A DNA stretch of 64,000 nucleotides from Locusta migratoria (lineage: Eukaryota; Arthropoda; Insecta; Orthoptera; Acrididae): positions 266,095,151-266,159,150 of the forward strand of contig CM048750.1 of NCBI GenBank assembly GCA_026315105.1. Reading direction: 5' to 3'. Positions within the stretch are counted from its first letter, which is position 1, and each line of letters starts with the position of its first letter. Both the position numbers and the translations under genes were made by a program. The notes under the pieces were generated by a model that did not search any database, was not told the origin of the DNA, and worked only from the letters and a program-made list of their open reading frames with translations. Shown piece after piece: positions 31,004 to 43,214 of the stretch.

Positions 31004-34000
31004 CTACTGCAAAATATCACTATGTATTCAGTCATATGTTGAAAAATTTCGCAAAATGTTAATTTCTAAATAAATAAATATGTTTGACATAATAATGGTA
31101 CTGACACTCTTATCTGTACAGATCCCAATTAAAAAAAAGGAAAGAAAAAAACCACAAAAATGGTTCCCTAAATTTACCGCTCTTCGAGTCCTGTGGGATG
31201 TATACGTCCCACTTAGAATAGTTGTAAAACTATAAATAACAACCGAAATTTAGAAACATGACCTGATTCACTGCCCATTCCAAAAGCAGGAAACCAATTT
31301 TTACAGTAATTTTAATGAATTCGCTCACGAAAGGGTTAACGTGACGGTCATTTACTCAAAAACCATATTGTTCAGACACTTTTCAACATGAAGAAGATAT
31401 TTTTAATATGATGTCACATTAGGCTACCAAAGGCCGGATCGTTTGGGTACTTTTGAACGTGGTGCGAAATCAGTTAGACACTTTTGAACGTAATACTAAT
31501 TCACACAAAATTTAGATCTTTCAGATACTTTAATTTGTTACAATATTCAGATCATTTGAATACTTCTGTTATGCCACAACGTTCATGCCGCTGGGATTCT
31601 TTTCAACTGATTCTACTTTATACGAAATTCAATCCGTTTGGATAGTTTTGAACATAGCACCAATTAATAAGTAATCATGAAGCCATGAAATGAAGCAAAT
31701 TTCGTTGTCATAGTCACAAGCGCTATACTCTTGGCTAGCTTCTGTGGATACAGGAAGCAAAAAAAGAAATAAATGTATAAATTGAATGAAATAGGGGTTT
31801 CAACAATAGAAACGTATGCTTATGGAAAGAGTGAAGATGGATCCGGTCCTACTAATGGAGAAGTACGAAATGAAAAGTAAGTATGGGTTTTCCACTGTCT
31901 AAGAAAACAGAAGTCAGACCCCAAAGACTGAATAACTTCCCACCTCCCACCGCAGCACCCCTTCCTATCCCATTCTTCAAAAGGCACCAGAGGTAGATAT
32001 TCTTCATCCCTACAGAATGAACTGCCAAGGATCCCCCTTCAAGGCCCCCTAAAAAAACCCTCATGGAAACCAAAGTCACAGAAAATAAAAGCATACAAAA
32101 AATTATTATATCTTACGTCAGTCAGTCTATATACTCCTTACTACTAAATACTTTTCATCTAATTGAATACTCATTTGCTTGTAAATGGTTTACCTTTTTT
32201 AGCCCCTGAAGCTGGCTCAGCTAGTAGGAGAGCTTGTGGGTTTGGTACTTTTTGAAAAACAAAAAAGAAAAAAAAATCTCACATTTCTTAAGTGCTTCGG
32301 AACTTTATAGATGAGTTTTAACTAACACTGAATCTACAACTAGGTAAGTAATCTCTTTAGCATTTCCATTAAATTCACGTATCCTATTTTCAGAATTTGG
32401 GATCTTTTCATCATTTATAAATTCTTCAGTAATTTGTTCGTTAACATCATTTTAAATAGGACAGGAAATAACTCATAAAAGCGATTTTCATATTGCTCTT
32501 TTGCTCATCATCTCCAAAGGTCCTTAATTCATACTTACATGTGCATGTTTTTCAAGTATGGGCATTAGCCTTGCCCGCTGTTAGATGAACTGGTCCTAAA
32601 TAAACGACCACAACATGCTCAGTGATACACCCTTGAGGATGATAATTGGAAATTATAATATATTTTGTATTATACAATTGTAGAACTTTTTGTTTTTGCT
32701 AACAAATGTGTTACGACATTCTTAAAAAATCTAGAAAGAACGTTCAAATAATCCTGAATCAAGCATCGAATAAACACTTTTTCACATTGCTGTGTTCGGT
32801 CGTATGTAATTTAATGTATTATTACCAACACTTTAAAACCACAAATACATGTCATACTAACTTAACTACACGACAGACATGGGAAAAATCTGATTATTAT
32901 CAGTTAAGAGCATAAAATGTTAACGTTGGATTGGGTCTCACTAGAATGTCTCTCCTGACAGATTCTTTGATTTTGTCGAGCATCGTGGGCATCACACAAC
33001 TTTGCGTGCGCAGTTAATAATGTGATCGCAAGAAGTGTGTTAGAAATGAGATGGCCCAGGATGTATCAGGAGAATAATTGTTTATGTACGTCTGAAATAA
33101 GTTGGAGACATATTAACATGACTTCGTGATGCAGATAATTTTGGAGTAAGAGTAAGGGGTCATAGATTTAATTTTTCAGCGCCAGTAGATTTTTCTCGGA
33201 CAGCCAAAGATTTTCAAAGACACAATATTGTTTTTAAAATTAATTTGATTCGTTTTTAAATAATAATGATTCAGTGTGTGTTTCTAATGTCATTATCAGA
33301 CAAATTTTCAATTTTAAACTTCATTATCACGGTCTGAATGTAACTTATTTAAGAATATATGTGATCGTTAATTTTGTGTTAATCTTCTCCGAAAATACAA
33401 ATAATTCATAAAACTTTAACATCGTCAATTTAGTCATTTCTACATCATCATGTAAATTGATTATTCAACACAATGGCTAAAGAACTTGCACAATAGATAA
33501 AAGCAGATATTTGTACTGAAAATTATTTACAGCTTGCGCGATTGTGTTATGAGAGCTGCTGTTGGTGTTAGCAGTTGCCACACCACTGTGCCTGAAATTA
33601 TTGATTCTTTTAATACAATCATGTTTCAGTGAAATCAGTTACAGTTGATCTATCAGATTTCAAATCAGTTATCCTATTGTGCTCAGGAGTAGTTACAGAA
33701 ATAATATACACACACTTCCAATACGTCATCACGATCTTAGTATTGAAAACGCATTTAATTATATTAACTAGACAGCAGTAATTTCTCAATTTAGTCATAT
33801 ATTCAGTTATTCATTAACACACATAATTATGCAGAGGTTTATTAAATAAATTTCAAATCCCCTGAAATGAGGTCCCACAAACCCTAGGAATTATAGGTTA
33901 CAATTTATACCGATTAAGTGGGCAAGTGTCCTTAACCTTGTGACAACTACACAAACTACTGGGTGTCTAGCGAAGGATTCCCTAATTGCAAAATTAAATA

Positions 34001-34289
34001 TTTCGGAAAAGAAGAGAGATAGACGAGTGAATCAAACAGCATTTTTATTGTGAAAGCTGTAAGAATGGAATAAAGAAGTTCACAAAAATTCAAAATAGTT
34101 CGAAAAGCTAATCACGGATGGTGCTATACGCAGCGAACCTCGTACAGTGTCAGCACCGCAGTTCGAAATGCTCCCCGCCCACAGTACGCAATACGGAAGT
34201 GCCTTTCATCCTGTAGTGTCTCACTATAAAAGGATTCAGATGCCTCACAGATCGGCTATTCAATCTCGTCCAGCGTCGTGGAATGGTTC
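31004..34289. other. Long unassigned AT-rich stretch
   Basis: No element ends, domains or RNA signals could be supported. At about 31,380-31,680 the phrase tt(c/g)ggatacttttgaac recurs loosely four to five times (a very degenerate tandem repeat). The frame at 31,852-32,094 has no recognised domain. Confidence 0.4.
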
Positions 34290-36990
34290 TGATAGGTAGC
34301 GTCTTTCAATATGCCTCACAAAGTTTGTCACCTTGCTTATGGGCAACTCCGTTCTCCTCTCGAAACCCACACGCCCAAAGGCAACACCACCCCTGATGTA
34401 GTCCTCGCCTCTCCCAACACCTAGGCCACCTGCAGGCGGAAGTCCTCGACCTTTTGGCAGTGAACATGTCCCTGTCCTCCTCACCATCCCCGCGGTCGCC
34501 CCGACCGCGCTCCCCATCCCATCCCTCCTAGGATTGTCCATGATTACTCCCATGACGACTGGGAGGCCTGCTGTTGTTCCATGGACACCCCAGTCGTCAG
34601 CCACCCCCTACCTCTCCACACCGTTGCCAACATTGACCACACCTCATCCTTCCTTCACCAGACCGTCGCTGACGCCATCTATGCCCACATTCCCACTAAA
34701 TCCCTCCACCCACGCCGCCCTAGCCTACCTCCCAAGGCTGTTCTCCTCCTCTGCGTATCCCACCGACTTCACCACACATTTCTGTGGACCCATGACTGGG
34801 ACACAGTCCTATGACACCTGCAAATCAAAAATCACATCAGAAACCATTCCTTGCTACCCTCTCCTTCACAACGACCTATCGTTTCCTAACAACTCCAGCA
34901 AGGCAGAACACTTTGCCACCTACCTGTCTGATGTCTTTTCCGTCCCCAATAATTCCCATTTCGATTACTCCCTCTTCCCTGAGTCCATGAGCGCAGCAAC
35001 ACCTCTGCCCCTCAACTTGGCCCTGATTTTCAATACTTGGACCACATTCGCCCCCCCTCCCCCTCATATCTTATCACACCCATCACCACCCTTACTCTTT
35101 GCACAAAACGCTACACCGCCCCCTGTCAAGACCTCTAACCTACAGGAACTACCATGCCTGTCCTCCCTCATTACATGTCGCCCTTGCCTTATACAGTTTC
35201 ATTCTACACACTGGCTTTTTTCCCTACCTGTGGAAGACCTCTCGCATTTATGTTCCCGAAACCTCACAAACCTCTCTCAGATGCCTCATTTTACCAACAC
35301 ATTAGCCTAACCTCATTGTTCAGAAATGTCCTGGAAACCATCCCATCCTGCCGTATCCACCAACTTCTCTGTGAACACCAACTCCTTCCCTCTCCCACCT
35401 CCTCTCCGTCCAGATGAATTCCCTCGACATCGAGAAGGCCTGCAACCGAGTATGATATTCCAGTCCCCTTTCAAGCTCCAAACCTATGCATTCCCATTAA
35501 TTATTCCTTGCTTCTTTTCTCTCCCACTGCCCCTCCCATGTCACTGTCAACAATTCCAACTCCCATTTGTTTTACCCCTCTGCTGAGGTACCCTAGGGCA
35601 CCGTCCTATCCCCTCTCGTCTACCTGATTTACTTGGAAGACATGCGACAACCCCAGCATCCCATCTACCTCTTTCAATACGCTGACGACATCGCATGCTA
35701 GCTGTCGCCCCCTCCATAGCTCGCTCCACCTGCTCCAGTCCGAATTCTCCAATTGGTGCAACCAGTGGCTCCTTAACCCCAACAAATCCCAAGCAATCAT
35801 AATAGGTCACACCACCCATTTCTTCTGCCCCAGAGACCTTTATCTTACTCTCCATGACTGTCCCATCCCTCAAACCTCTACCCTCAAATAACTAGGCCTC
35901 ACCATTAATGGCTCCCTCTCCTGAAAACATTTAGACTGTCCGTCAGGACGCCTTCTCCCACCACAACCTGCTTAAGCTCCTATCCAGCCAGACTTGGGGA
36001 CTGAACCGCTCCACCATCCTATATACCTACCGTTCCCTAATTCATCCTGTCCTGTGCAGTTTCCTCCCCATCTGGTTTTCCACCTCCCCTGCCTATTACA
36101 AGTCTCTCAAGTCTCTTGAGCGCCACACCCTCCACCTCATCTACCATATCCGTCTCCCTTTCCCCAATACAGATCCTATACGACCTTATTTTTTCACCTC
36201 AAATTCCTGGAGCATCTGCATACCCTCTATATTTCCCACAAGATAGAATCCTATCACCCTTTGGTCCGCCCCCCCCCCTGCTCTTGAATACTGGCCCTCT
36301 GCTACATAATTACCTTCCTTCCACCTCCACACTCTCCATATCCTTTCCGAGGATAATTTTCGTCAGCTTCCCCTTCCGAATGATGCCCTCTGCTCCGATA
36401 TCTATCCCTCCTACCAGCCTTAATCTTTCCCCGTATATGAATGGTTCCTCTCTCCCCCTTCCCTCCCTCCTCCCTCGTTTGGCTCTCCCTCCCTCTCCTC
36501 TCTTCCCAAAGTCCTTACGCCCCATCGTTGCCCCCTCCTTCCCCTTCCCCACCCCTCTCATTCCCACCCCTCCACGCTTCCCATATTTTCTCTGTCGCTT
36601 GCAGGGTCACTGTACAGTGTTTAAACTCAATCTAGAATTGAATCTAGTATTGTGATCTAGTATTTGTGATATATCGACGTGTTTTAAAACTTCAGCGACC
36701 GGCGTGCAGGTAGAACAAGTGGCGCCATGTGTCTTTATTCTGTGCTCCCGTCTTGTCGACATTCTCGTTATCATTGTTGACTTCATTGAGTTTTAGCCAC
36801 CGCGCCACTTTTAATAAAGACTATGTTTTCATTTTTTTTTGTGTTATTTTAACTCGTCATCATTCACCTTTGTATTTTTAATTCTTCTTCTCCTATTTAA
36901 ATTTGTTCACTGTTTCTCACTGGGCCGGAGAGCCGCGCTGAAGCCGCTAGAAGCCGCCCCAACAGCGGCTTTAACATATCTATAAAGAAA
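34290..36990 (+). mobile_element. Jockey-like LINE 1, heavily degraded
   Basis: A C-rich plus strand contrasts with the AT-rich flanks. In order: end of the endonuclease (a GSEHVPV motif near 34,460); linker with PRIVHDYSHDDWEA-like, HIPTKSLHPRRPSLPPKAVLL and SHRLHHTFLWTHDWDT (34,581-34,814) and PLLHNDLSFPNNSSKAEHFA (about 34,855-34,920); reverse transcriptase start (SYRPISLTS-like near 35,300); LSPLVYLIYLEDM and FQYADDIAC (about 35,605-35,700) with an adjacent stop; WCNQWLLNPNKSQAIIIG; then a C-rich 3' region, and aataaa signals at 36,812-36,817 and 36,984-36,989. Many stops and frameshifts; 5' truncated. Confidence 0.82.
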
Positions 36991-37454
36991 TAAAAGTCCT
37001 CCACAAAAACTAGGCACACAGAGACAGATCGGGCGAATATGGAGGTCAGTCCATCCCTGTGCCAGTAAAGTTTCAATAATATAACGTATTAACTCCATAC
37101 CCACCAAGAAAGCGAAATACCTGTTGGTGTGATGTCCATCACTATCTTGCTAGAACAACTCGGTGGCTGATCGATCCTCCAACACTACCTGTGTGGTGAC
37201 AAATTGTTCAAATATTGCAATGTAACGATCACCAGTGATCGTTTATCACGCGAAGAAAGGGTAAATCATGCCTCTGCTGCAAACCGCTTCTGTCTGCATA
37301 ATCTAGTGAGACCATGTCCCTACAGTTGCGTAGCCCAATTAGTTTCTTAAGATTCGATTCCATTATATGGAGGGACGTGCTCAATCACCACAGAATAATT
37401 ATTAAAAATATTAAAAACACAGGCATTGGCCATAGTTTGTATCATCACAGGTAA

Positions 37455-38068
37455 ACCTCATCGATATGGGCTTTCGGAACTGAAGGCTCACTCTTGAAGC
37501 ATTGTTGACTGCATGACTCAAAGCTTGACGCGTCGCCTGGGTCCATCAACACTGAAATTGGGCTGTTAATGACTGGAAACAAGTTTCTGGGTCTGAATAG
37601 TCTAGTTTATAATTATATCGAGCGGATGGACAGGGAGACAACATGAATCCATGGATCCTGTAGGGAACTGTTCAAGCTGGTGAAGGCGCTGCAATGGGGT
37701 TGAGTGCAGATGGAGTGATACGGGACAGGTGAAACGTACCTACGCATTCTGGCTGATTATTTGCATTCATTGATGGCCATTCTGCATTCCGACTGACTTG
37801 GGTAATTGCACCAGGAAAATGCGACATCCCACACATGAAGAATTACTGGCCACCAAACCACACAGACATGACCATTCTTGAGGATGTCTGGGATGTCTTG
37901 CATTGTGCTATTTAGAAAAGTGTTCCACCCCCTCGTTCTCTTAAATATTTATGGACAGTCCTGCAGGACGCATGGTGGCAGTTCCCTCCATCACTGTTTC
38001 AGACATTAAGTGAGGCGAAGCACTTGCGGACAGCAGTTGCACAAGTTACTATGGCTCTTCAGTGTATG
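37455..38068 (+). pseudogene. Tc1-like transposase remnant (same lineage as 56,790-60,656)
   Basis: Plus-strand. ttgggctgttaatgactgg and tatcgagcggatgga match the complement of 57,210-57,290. Decayed blocks include WAVNDWKQVS, RADGQGDNMNPW and a QENATSHT-like segment near 37,812 (equivalent to the DNATPHT block carrying the second catalytic Asp). No frame is intact. The 3' terminus ctcttcagtgtatg is duplicated around the insertion at 38,069-38,538. Confidence 0.7.
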
Positions 38069-38093
38069 AAACTTCCTGACAGATTAAAATTGT

Positions 38094-38162
38094 GTGCCGG
38101 GACTCGAACCTGGGACCTTTGCCTTTCGCGGGCAAGCGCTCTACCGACTGAGCTATCCCGAG
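38094..38162 (-). other. tRNA-like domain, left half
   Basis: Reads agctcagtcggtagagcgc (D arm), a TTGCC/GGCAA anticodon stem with loop cgcgaaa, and ggttcgagtcc (B box). U33 of the loop is G, so decoding is unlikely. It would be scored by tRNA scanners but is part of the repeat. Confidence 0.7.
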
Positions 38163-38398
38163 ACGATGCACGATGCCGCCTAACAACTTTACTTCCGCCA
38201 GTTTCATATCAGCACACACGCCGCTGCAGAGTGAAAGTTTCACTCTGGAAACATCTCTTAGGCTGTGGATAAGCCATGTCCCCACCATATCCTTTATCCC
38301 AGGAGTGCTAGTCTTGCAAGTTTCGCAGGAGAGCTTCTATGAAGTTTGGAAAGTAGGAGGCGAGGTACTGGCGGAAGTAAAGTTGAGAGGTGAGTCGT

Positions 38399-38471
38399 GT
38401 CGGGATAGCTCAGTCGGCAGAGCGCTTGCCCGCGAAAGGCAAAGGTCCCAAGTTCGAGTCCCGGTTCCGGC
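38399..38471 (+). other. tRNA-like domain, right half
   Basis: Acceptor gtcggga pairs with ttccggc allowing G-U; D arm gctc/gagc; the same anticodon stem and cgcgaaa loop as the left half; T loop ttcgagt. The T stem is imperfect. The pol III A and B boxes are preserved, so it may promote transcription of the element. Confidence 0.7.
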
Positions 38472-38639
38472 ACACAATTTTAATCTGCCAGGAAGTTTCA
38501 TATCATCGCACACTCCGCTGCAGAGTGAAAGTTTCATTCTCTTCAGTGTATGGTTCGTGCACTGCTGGGGCGGTCGTCAGACGTGTACGAAAAATATCTG
38601 TGTGCAATAAATTGTGGAGTGTATGAACAACGAGAAATT

Positions 38640-39072
38640 GTTTGTGCAGCAGTTACCGACGTAATGAAACTAAGGAGGACCAGGCGAAGCAGCCCGCATT
38701 TGCCGAGCACGAAGATTTAAGATTTCTCGCCGGTTGGCCAGGAACTGCTGCAAGTCGTTGATCCGTCGGGCAGATTCAATTACAGGGCCGCGCACCTCTC
38801 CGACAAGATAGCGTCTCTTAAGCCGCGTGACTAAGGGCCGGATCGCTATCTTCTGTTGGTCCATATTCTGCCACTGACCACACCCTCCTCTCTCCTCTAC
38901 CTGTCCACCACCCACCTCCTTTATCTCTCTCCCCCTGTCCCTGCCTTAGTGCATTTACTACTCGGTATTACGAAAAGGCCCTTGTGTCTTCGAAGTTTCA
39001 TGATAATCTATAAAATGGTGGAGAACACTTCTCGACGAAACAAAAAAAAACAAAAAAACAAAAAAAAATGTC
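38640..39072 (+). mobile_element. C-rich, A-tailed retroposon 3' end (probable jockey-like)
   Basis: A C-rich segment (38,870-38,945, many cctcc and ccacc words) leads to an A-rich tail with aaac interruptions at about 39,041-39,069. The composition matches the 3' part of the jockey-like element at 34,290-36,990, but no reverse transcriptase motif is recognisable. The minus-strand frame at 38,670-38,915 is probably a shadow. Confidence 0.4.
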
Positions 39073-39194
39073 AACGATTGAATAAAACAATTCTGGGTAT
39101 TAGGCCGCAACATATTTAAACACTTAGCAAATGAATTGCCGATGTTTCGACCACTGTACAGTGGTCTCATTCAGGGCGGTTAACTGTTGGATGC

Positions 39195-40167
39195 TTTTTT
39201 TTTTTCAGTTGAACAAGGTAGGTGAAGTCCCATCGCCAACTGGTGACTTACACTTCCTGGGATTACAGAGGTATGTGGGTTAATGATAACTTCATTTACA
39301 ATAAACTTTAGGGGTAGGCTTCTAAGGGCCAGTATGTCGGACCGTAAGGTACCCCACTTGATTTTAGTGCGTAGTTCCATTGTCGAGTAATTCACATGAA
39401 GGTTACAATATAAATTACGTTACCACATCTTCTTACTAACACGTTTTATTCAGGTAACTAACGATCGTGGCACCTCGTACCTATGCCACGGGCGTGGAGC
39501 TGTCATTCCTAAGGTTTGAATGTTATGTACTGTTGCCCTAAGTTGATCTATTTTATTGTGTATCTTCGTCGTTCTCTTCTTAATTGTCTCCTTGAGAGTG
39601 TCCATATGGAGTTCCTGGTGGATGTCCACGTTTCTCGTGTAACGGCCAGCTCTGAGGATCCATCGTAACGTCTTATTCTGGATAACTTGCAGTCTTGACA
39701 TTTGGGTCGCACTAGCTAGGCCCCAGACTGAGCTGCCATATAACATTTTGGATAGCACTGTTGCTTTGCATAGTCGCAGTTTGCTATTGGTATTCAATTC
39801 TGCGCTGAGAAAGAACGGCATTAAGTTTTTGGCCATTGCATAGACCTTAGGTGGACCTTGTGGAGAAAAAAAAAAGTGCTTATCGAGGGTAACTCCCAGG
39901 TAAGTGACCGCCGCTCCCCATGGAATGACCTGTCCATGAAGTCGTAAGTTAGTTGGCTTCTGTGGTCGTTTCCTGGAGAAATAGATCGCCGTGGTTTTTA
40001 CTGCATTTAGTTGTACTTTATTCATCCTACACCATTCAGCAGTTCTGTCTAGTTGTCGTTGGAGCCGTGTTATGTTAGCTTCAACATGCCTTCCGCTGGT
40101 TATAAAAGCCGTGTCAACGGCGAATTGTGCAATTTGCACTCCTTCCACCGTTGGAATGTCGTTGGCG
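39195..40167 (-). mobile_element. Jockey-like LINE 2, 5'-truncated
   Basis: Minus-strand insertion with an A tail (T run at 39,195-39,205 on plus) and a 9-bp TSD gttggatgc at 39,186-39,194 and 40,168-40,176. The insertion point is within the PLE-like repeat. Confidence 0.9.
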
Positions 40168-40190
40168 GTTGGATGCTGCTGAATGTACAC
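39450..40190 (-). pseudogene. Jockey-like reverse transcriptase C-terminal half (246 codons open)
   Basis: Starts within the palm domain: ANDIPTVEGVQIAQFAVDTAF, where the catalytic FADDTA motif reads FAVDTA, then MNKVQLNAVKTTAIYFSRKR, VTYLGVTLDKHFFF, LRLCKATVLSKMLYGSSVW and QNKTLRWILRAGRYTRN. The first catalytic Asp of the pair is changed to Val. The first seven codons, including the apparent start, lie in the flanking TSD and host DNA, so that start is fortuitous. The frame is otherwise open to its end, suggesting a fairly recent insertion. Confidence 0.88.
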
Positions 40191-40670
40191 CCTTATATAC
40201 TGTGAATTTTTGGGTTATCTAATACCGACGTGATACACCTAAGATGGTGATTGGCTGGCAGTAGCGTATCAGCAGGCTCTTACGTTTGCTACCCTGTGAT
40301 TGGTAGGCAAATTCTTATGTCTGTTTGGAAGGAAGCAGCCAATCAGCAACTAGCATCCAGGGGACGGTGTTTCCTGCTGCGAACGTTCAGACCGTGCGTC
40401 AGTTCTACTGTGGCCGCTGTTTACACTGCAGAGCCCGGGTCAAGTGGAGCCGCTGGCTGGCGCACATACGCGGACCGCTGGGCAGGGATTGCCGGAAGTC
40501 ACGTTGAATATATAGGAAAGGATGTGTTGGGCGCACTACAGCAAGGTTTTTAGCGCTCTGGCCAAAGTATTAGACAACAGTAAATAAAGTAGGTCTTGGC
40601 AACAACACGAACACATATTGCAAATCAGCGATGTAAGGTGGCAGACTGAAGTACCCAACCTGACAAGTCC

Positions 40671-40990
40671 TTAAAAGAAAAAGTCGGAGTATAGAGGGAC
40701 ACTGATCGCTGATGTTAGAGGCATTGCCGGCAGCCACGTTGAAGGAAACTTGTAGCCGTCATCCCTATTCATGTTGTGAAGTCGTTTAATTATTTCGATG
40801 GTTTCTCTTATTTTGCGTAGTTGCATCCACGGTTTCCGGGCAAGCACGCGAGCTTCTCGAAAGTTAATAGGACCGCCGCATTCCTTCAGATGTTCTGCCA
40901 CAGCTGACTTGTTGACTTGTCCCAATCGTATGTAACGTTCATGTTCCGAAACGCGAATGCTTAAATGCTGTCCATGTGGCCATGTCGGTT
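40671..40990 (-). pseudogene. PLE GIY-YIG domain, C-terminal part
   Basis: RVSEHERYIRLGQVNKSAVA (start near 40,980) is followed by EHLKECGGPINFREARVLAR, LRKIRETIEIIKRLHNMNRD and DGYKFPSTWLPAM. These blocks correspond to the C-terminal half of the GIY-YIG endonuclease of Penelope-like elements. The GIY and YIG motifs themselves lie upstream and are not recognised. Confidence 0.75.
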
Positions 40991-41439
40991 ACAGATTAAG
41001 TCTTCTGAATTTACATAATAAATTATCGCCAGTATTACAATAATTCATCGGATGGCATTTTAAGTCCATGTACTGAGTTTGATGTAAATCTAATATCATT
41101 TAATTACTAGGCATGGTCCTGTTTGGAGGTGGTATGCCGTTGCCTTCCTCCGACCTTCGAACTGACTTACCCAGCCTATACAAACCATTATTGCTACATG
41201 TGCTTACTTTATATTTCGGAATACCGCTTTTATATGCAATAACTTTGCTTCCTACCAATAAATGAACATTAACCGAGTAGCTATTAGTTTACAATCTGGT
41301 ATTATTCTTAAACCAAAGTTATCTGATATCTGTAGTACAGCATAGGGCCAATACACAGGAATTTTCTTATAAGAGTTACATACTGTATTTGAGTGTTGTC
41401 TACATGCAAATGTACAGCCTATAGGTGTTTGCCTAAGTG

Positions 41440-42100
41440 GTCTGTTACGTCTAAGGCCCTATAACACTTCCCTGGGGAACGCCAGCTATGACTTCTACTC
41501 GATGACTTTCCGTTAATTACAGTGTACTGTGTCCTCTCTGACAGGAAATCATGAATCCAATCTCACAACTGTGGCGATTTTTCATAAGCATGCAATTTGA
41601 TTATATGTTCAAATGTCTGTAAATCTATCGGACCAAACTGCGTGGTCATCAGTCCGTAGCTTACAAATTACTTAAACCTAGGTAAAGTAACCTACGGACA
41701 AACACATTCACCCATGCCCCAGGGAGGACTCGAACCTCCACGGCGAGCAACCGCGCCCTCCGCAGCGAGGTGCTTTAGACCGCACGGCTACTCCACCGCG
41801 GCAATTTGATTATAAGACGCTTGTAAGGTACAGTGTTGAAAGCCTTCCGGAAATCTAGACACACGGAATCTATTTGCGATCCCTTGTCGTCACATCTTAT
41901 TAGTAAAGAGCCAGCTGGGTTTCACAAAAAGGTACTTTCTAAATCCGTGTTCACTATGTGTTAATAGGTCATTCTCTTCGGGGTAGTTCATAATATTTGA
42001 GGAAAGTATATGTTCAAAAATCCTGCTGCAAACCGACGTCAATGATATAGGCCTGTAATTTTGCGGATCACTCCTATAATGAATGCATCTCCTCATTGTC
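41440..42100 (-). mobile_element. CR1-like LINE copy D, internal fragment split by a SINE
   Basis: Minus strand. SDPQNYRPISLTSVCSRIFEHI, MNYPEENDLLTHSEHGFRK (41,890-42,102), then across the SINE the motif B region (complement of cctggggaacgccag near 41,470). It covers only the fingers and palm of the reverse transcriptase; both ends are missing. Confidence 0.82.
41606..41800 (-). mobile_element. tRNA-derived SINE, copy 10 (second subfamily)
   Basis: Minus-strand copy sharing the ggcgagcaaccgcgc head block with 15,199-15,408. A perfect 14-bp TSD gcaatttgattata at 41,592-41,605 and 41,801-41,814. It lies within CR1 copy D. Confidence 0.92.
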
Positions 42101-43214
42101 ATTGGCGGATTTTCGTTTCCCCAAATTCTGCAACTGTGCTGATTGATGTAACCACTATGGTGGAAGTCCGCTTTATCTCAGAAAACTATACTTTTTGCGA
42201 AGTTCTCGTTCTTCGCTTGTCGAACGAAGACCTATTGAACAAGTCAATGTCTTTTTCCATGATCTATAGGCTTCAACTCTTGTGAAGCTGAATCTTATAC
42301 GCCGGCATTTTCAGAACTTTCGCAAGGATTTCATACCGTGAAATTGGTGATAAATTCAACTATTGGTCTCGTCCGCGGACCGATTTTCTGGGGCTTACGG
42401 TCATAAAGTCGCATACGACATCAATGTTTTATTGTGTTCGAACAGAAGACGGCCGTCCTGTTTGAAACAGAACCCGTCATGTCAAACGTCCGGATCAACT
42501 TTCGAACTGATAATTCTGTTGGAGCAGTAATATATCCGACTGTCTGACACAGGAATTTTTTATGACTAGGATACATTGCTCAGTTGTCATCTGCTCTATG
42601 CCGAACATACGCGTAAAAAATAATGCTCACCACAAAAAGCAATCAGGCTTCTAATGGGAGGGATCGCAGATAACAAAAATGAAAAAAAAAAAAACACACA
42701 CACACACACACACGGCTGCCAACCATCATATGACAAAATGACGCAAGATTCTAATTCGTCCTTACTTTCCGTATACAATCTGCGTAAGGATACACACTAG
42801 GTTTGTATAAATCTAATCACATTCACTGATAACCGATCGGACACTGCATTATTATTTAATAATCGTCATTTGCAGCGATCGTGAAAGTAAGAGGAATGCT
42901 GTACTCGCGCTTCGTTCTAAGTCCACTTGTACTCGAGAAAAGACTCAACGAGACGAGTTTCGGTTTCTAGAAAGTTACGAGTATTAAGGCCTGTTGGCCA
43001 CATATAGAACATTCTATATTTATATGCATATCTGTAGCATTTATTTATTACAGTTCTGCTCTTTACATGTTCGGGTAAACATGAACTAAAGAGGTGAAGA
43101 TTTTGCAATGTTAAATTGCACCAACAAATTCGGGAAAGGAACGAATAATACCTTTTACAGATGTGTGGATTTATTTACACGTTTAATAGTAAGAGGATTT
43201 TCTTGTTTGACTTA
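42101..43214. other. Unassigned DNA with a short CA tract
   Basis: An A-run plus (CA)n tract lies at about 42,679-42,713. No domain, repeat or RNA signal is otherwise supported. Confidence 0.45.

Larger units (their letters stand above)
38069..38538. mobile_element. Inverted double-tRNA-like foldback element
   Basis: 470 bp flanked by a 14-bp direct repeat ctcttcagtgtatg (38,055-38,068 and 38,539-38,552). It contains two tRNA-like domains facing outward in opposite orientation (38,094-38,162 minus; 38,399-38,471 plus), joined by inverted sequence including ctttacttccgcc/ggcggaagtaaag. Outer sequences gaaacttcctg.cagattaa are inverted at the two ends, and a further block (gctgcagagtgaaagtttca) is repeated directly. 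A 14-bp TSD points to retroposition rather than cut-and-paste. An eroded relative lies at 3095-3240. Confidence 0.75.
39100..41000 (-). mobile_element. Penelope-like element 3, split by a jockey
   Basis: Minus strand. The right part encodes the GIY-YIG C-terminal region; the left part (39,127-39,180) carries a hammerhead-like terminal repeat: gaaac (39,144-39,148), a perfect 8-bp stem II gaccactg/cagtggtc, and a ctgaatga core with one extra base. A jockey LINE (39,195-40,167) is inserted. Reverse transcriptase motifs were not found, so the copy is partial. Confidence 0.65.

Noticed and set aside
34534..35310. 258-codon plus-strand frame as an independent gene
   Set aside because: Part of it (about 34,855-35,010) is the true frame of a degraded jockey-like LINE, but the remainder is out of frame with the LINE motifs. 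It stays open because the strand is C-rich.
38399..38471. Functional tRNA gene
   Set aside because: The anticodon loop lacks U33, the T stem is imperfect, and a mirror copy exists in the same repeat.
39144..39174. Active hammerhead in PLE 3
   Set aside because: The core reads ctgaatga with an inserted base and no convincing stem I; kept only as a degenerate terminal repeat.
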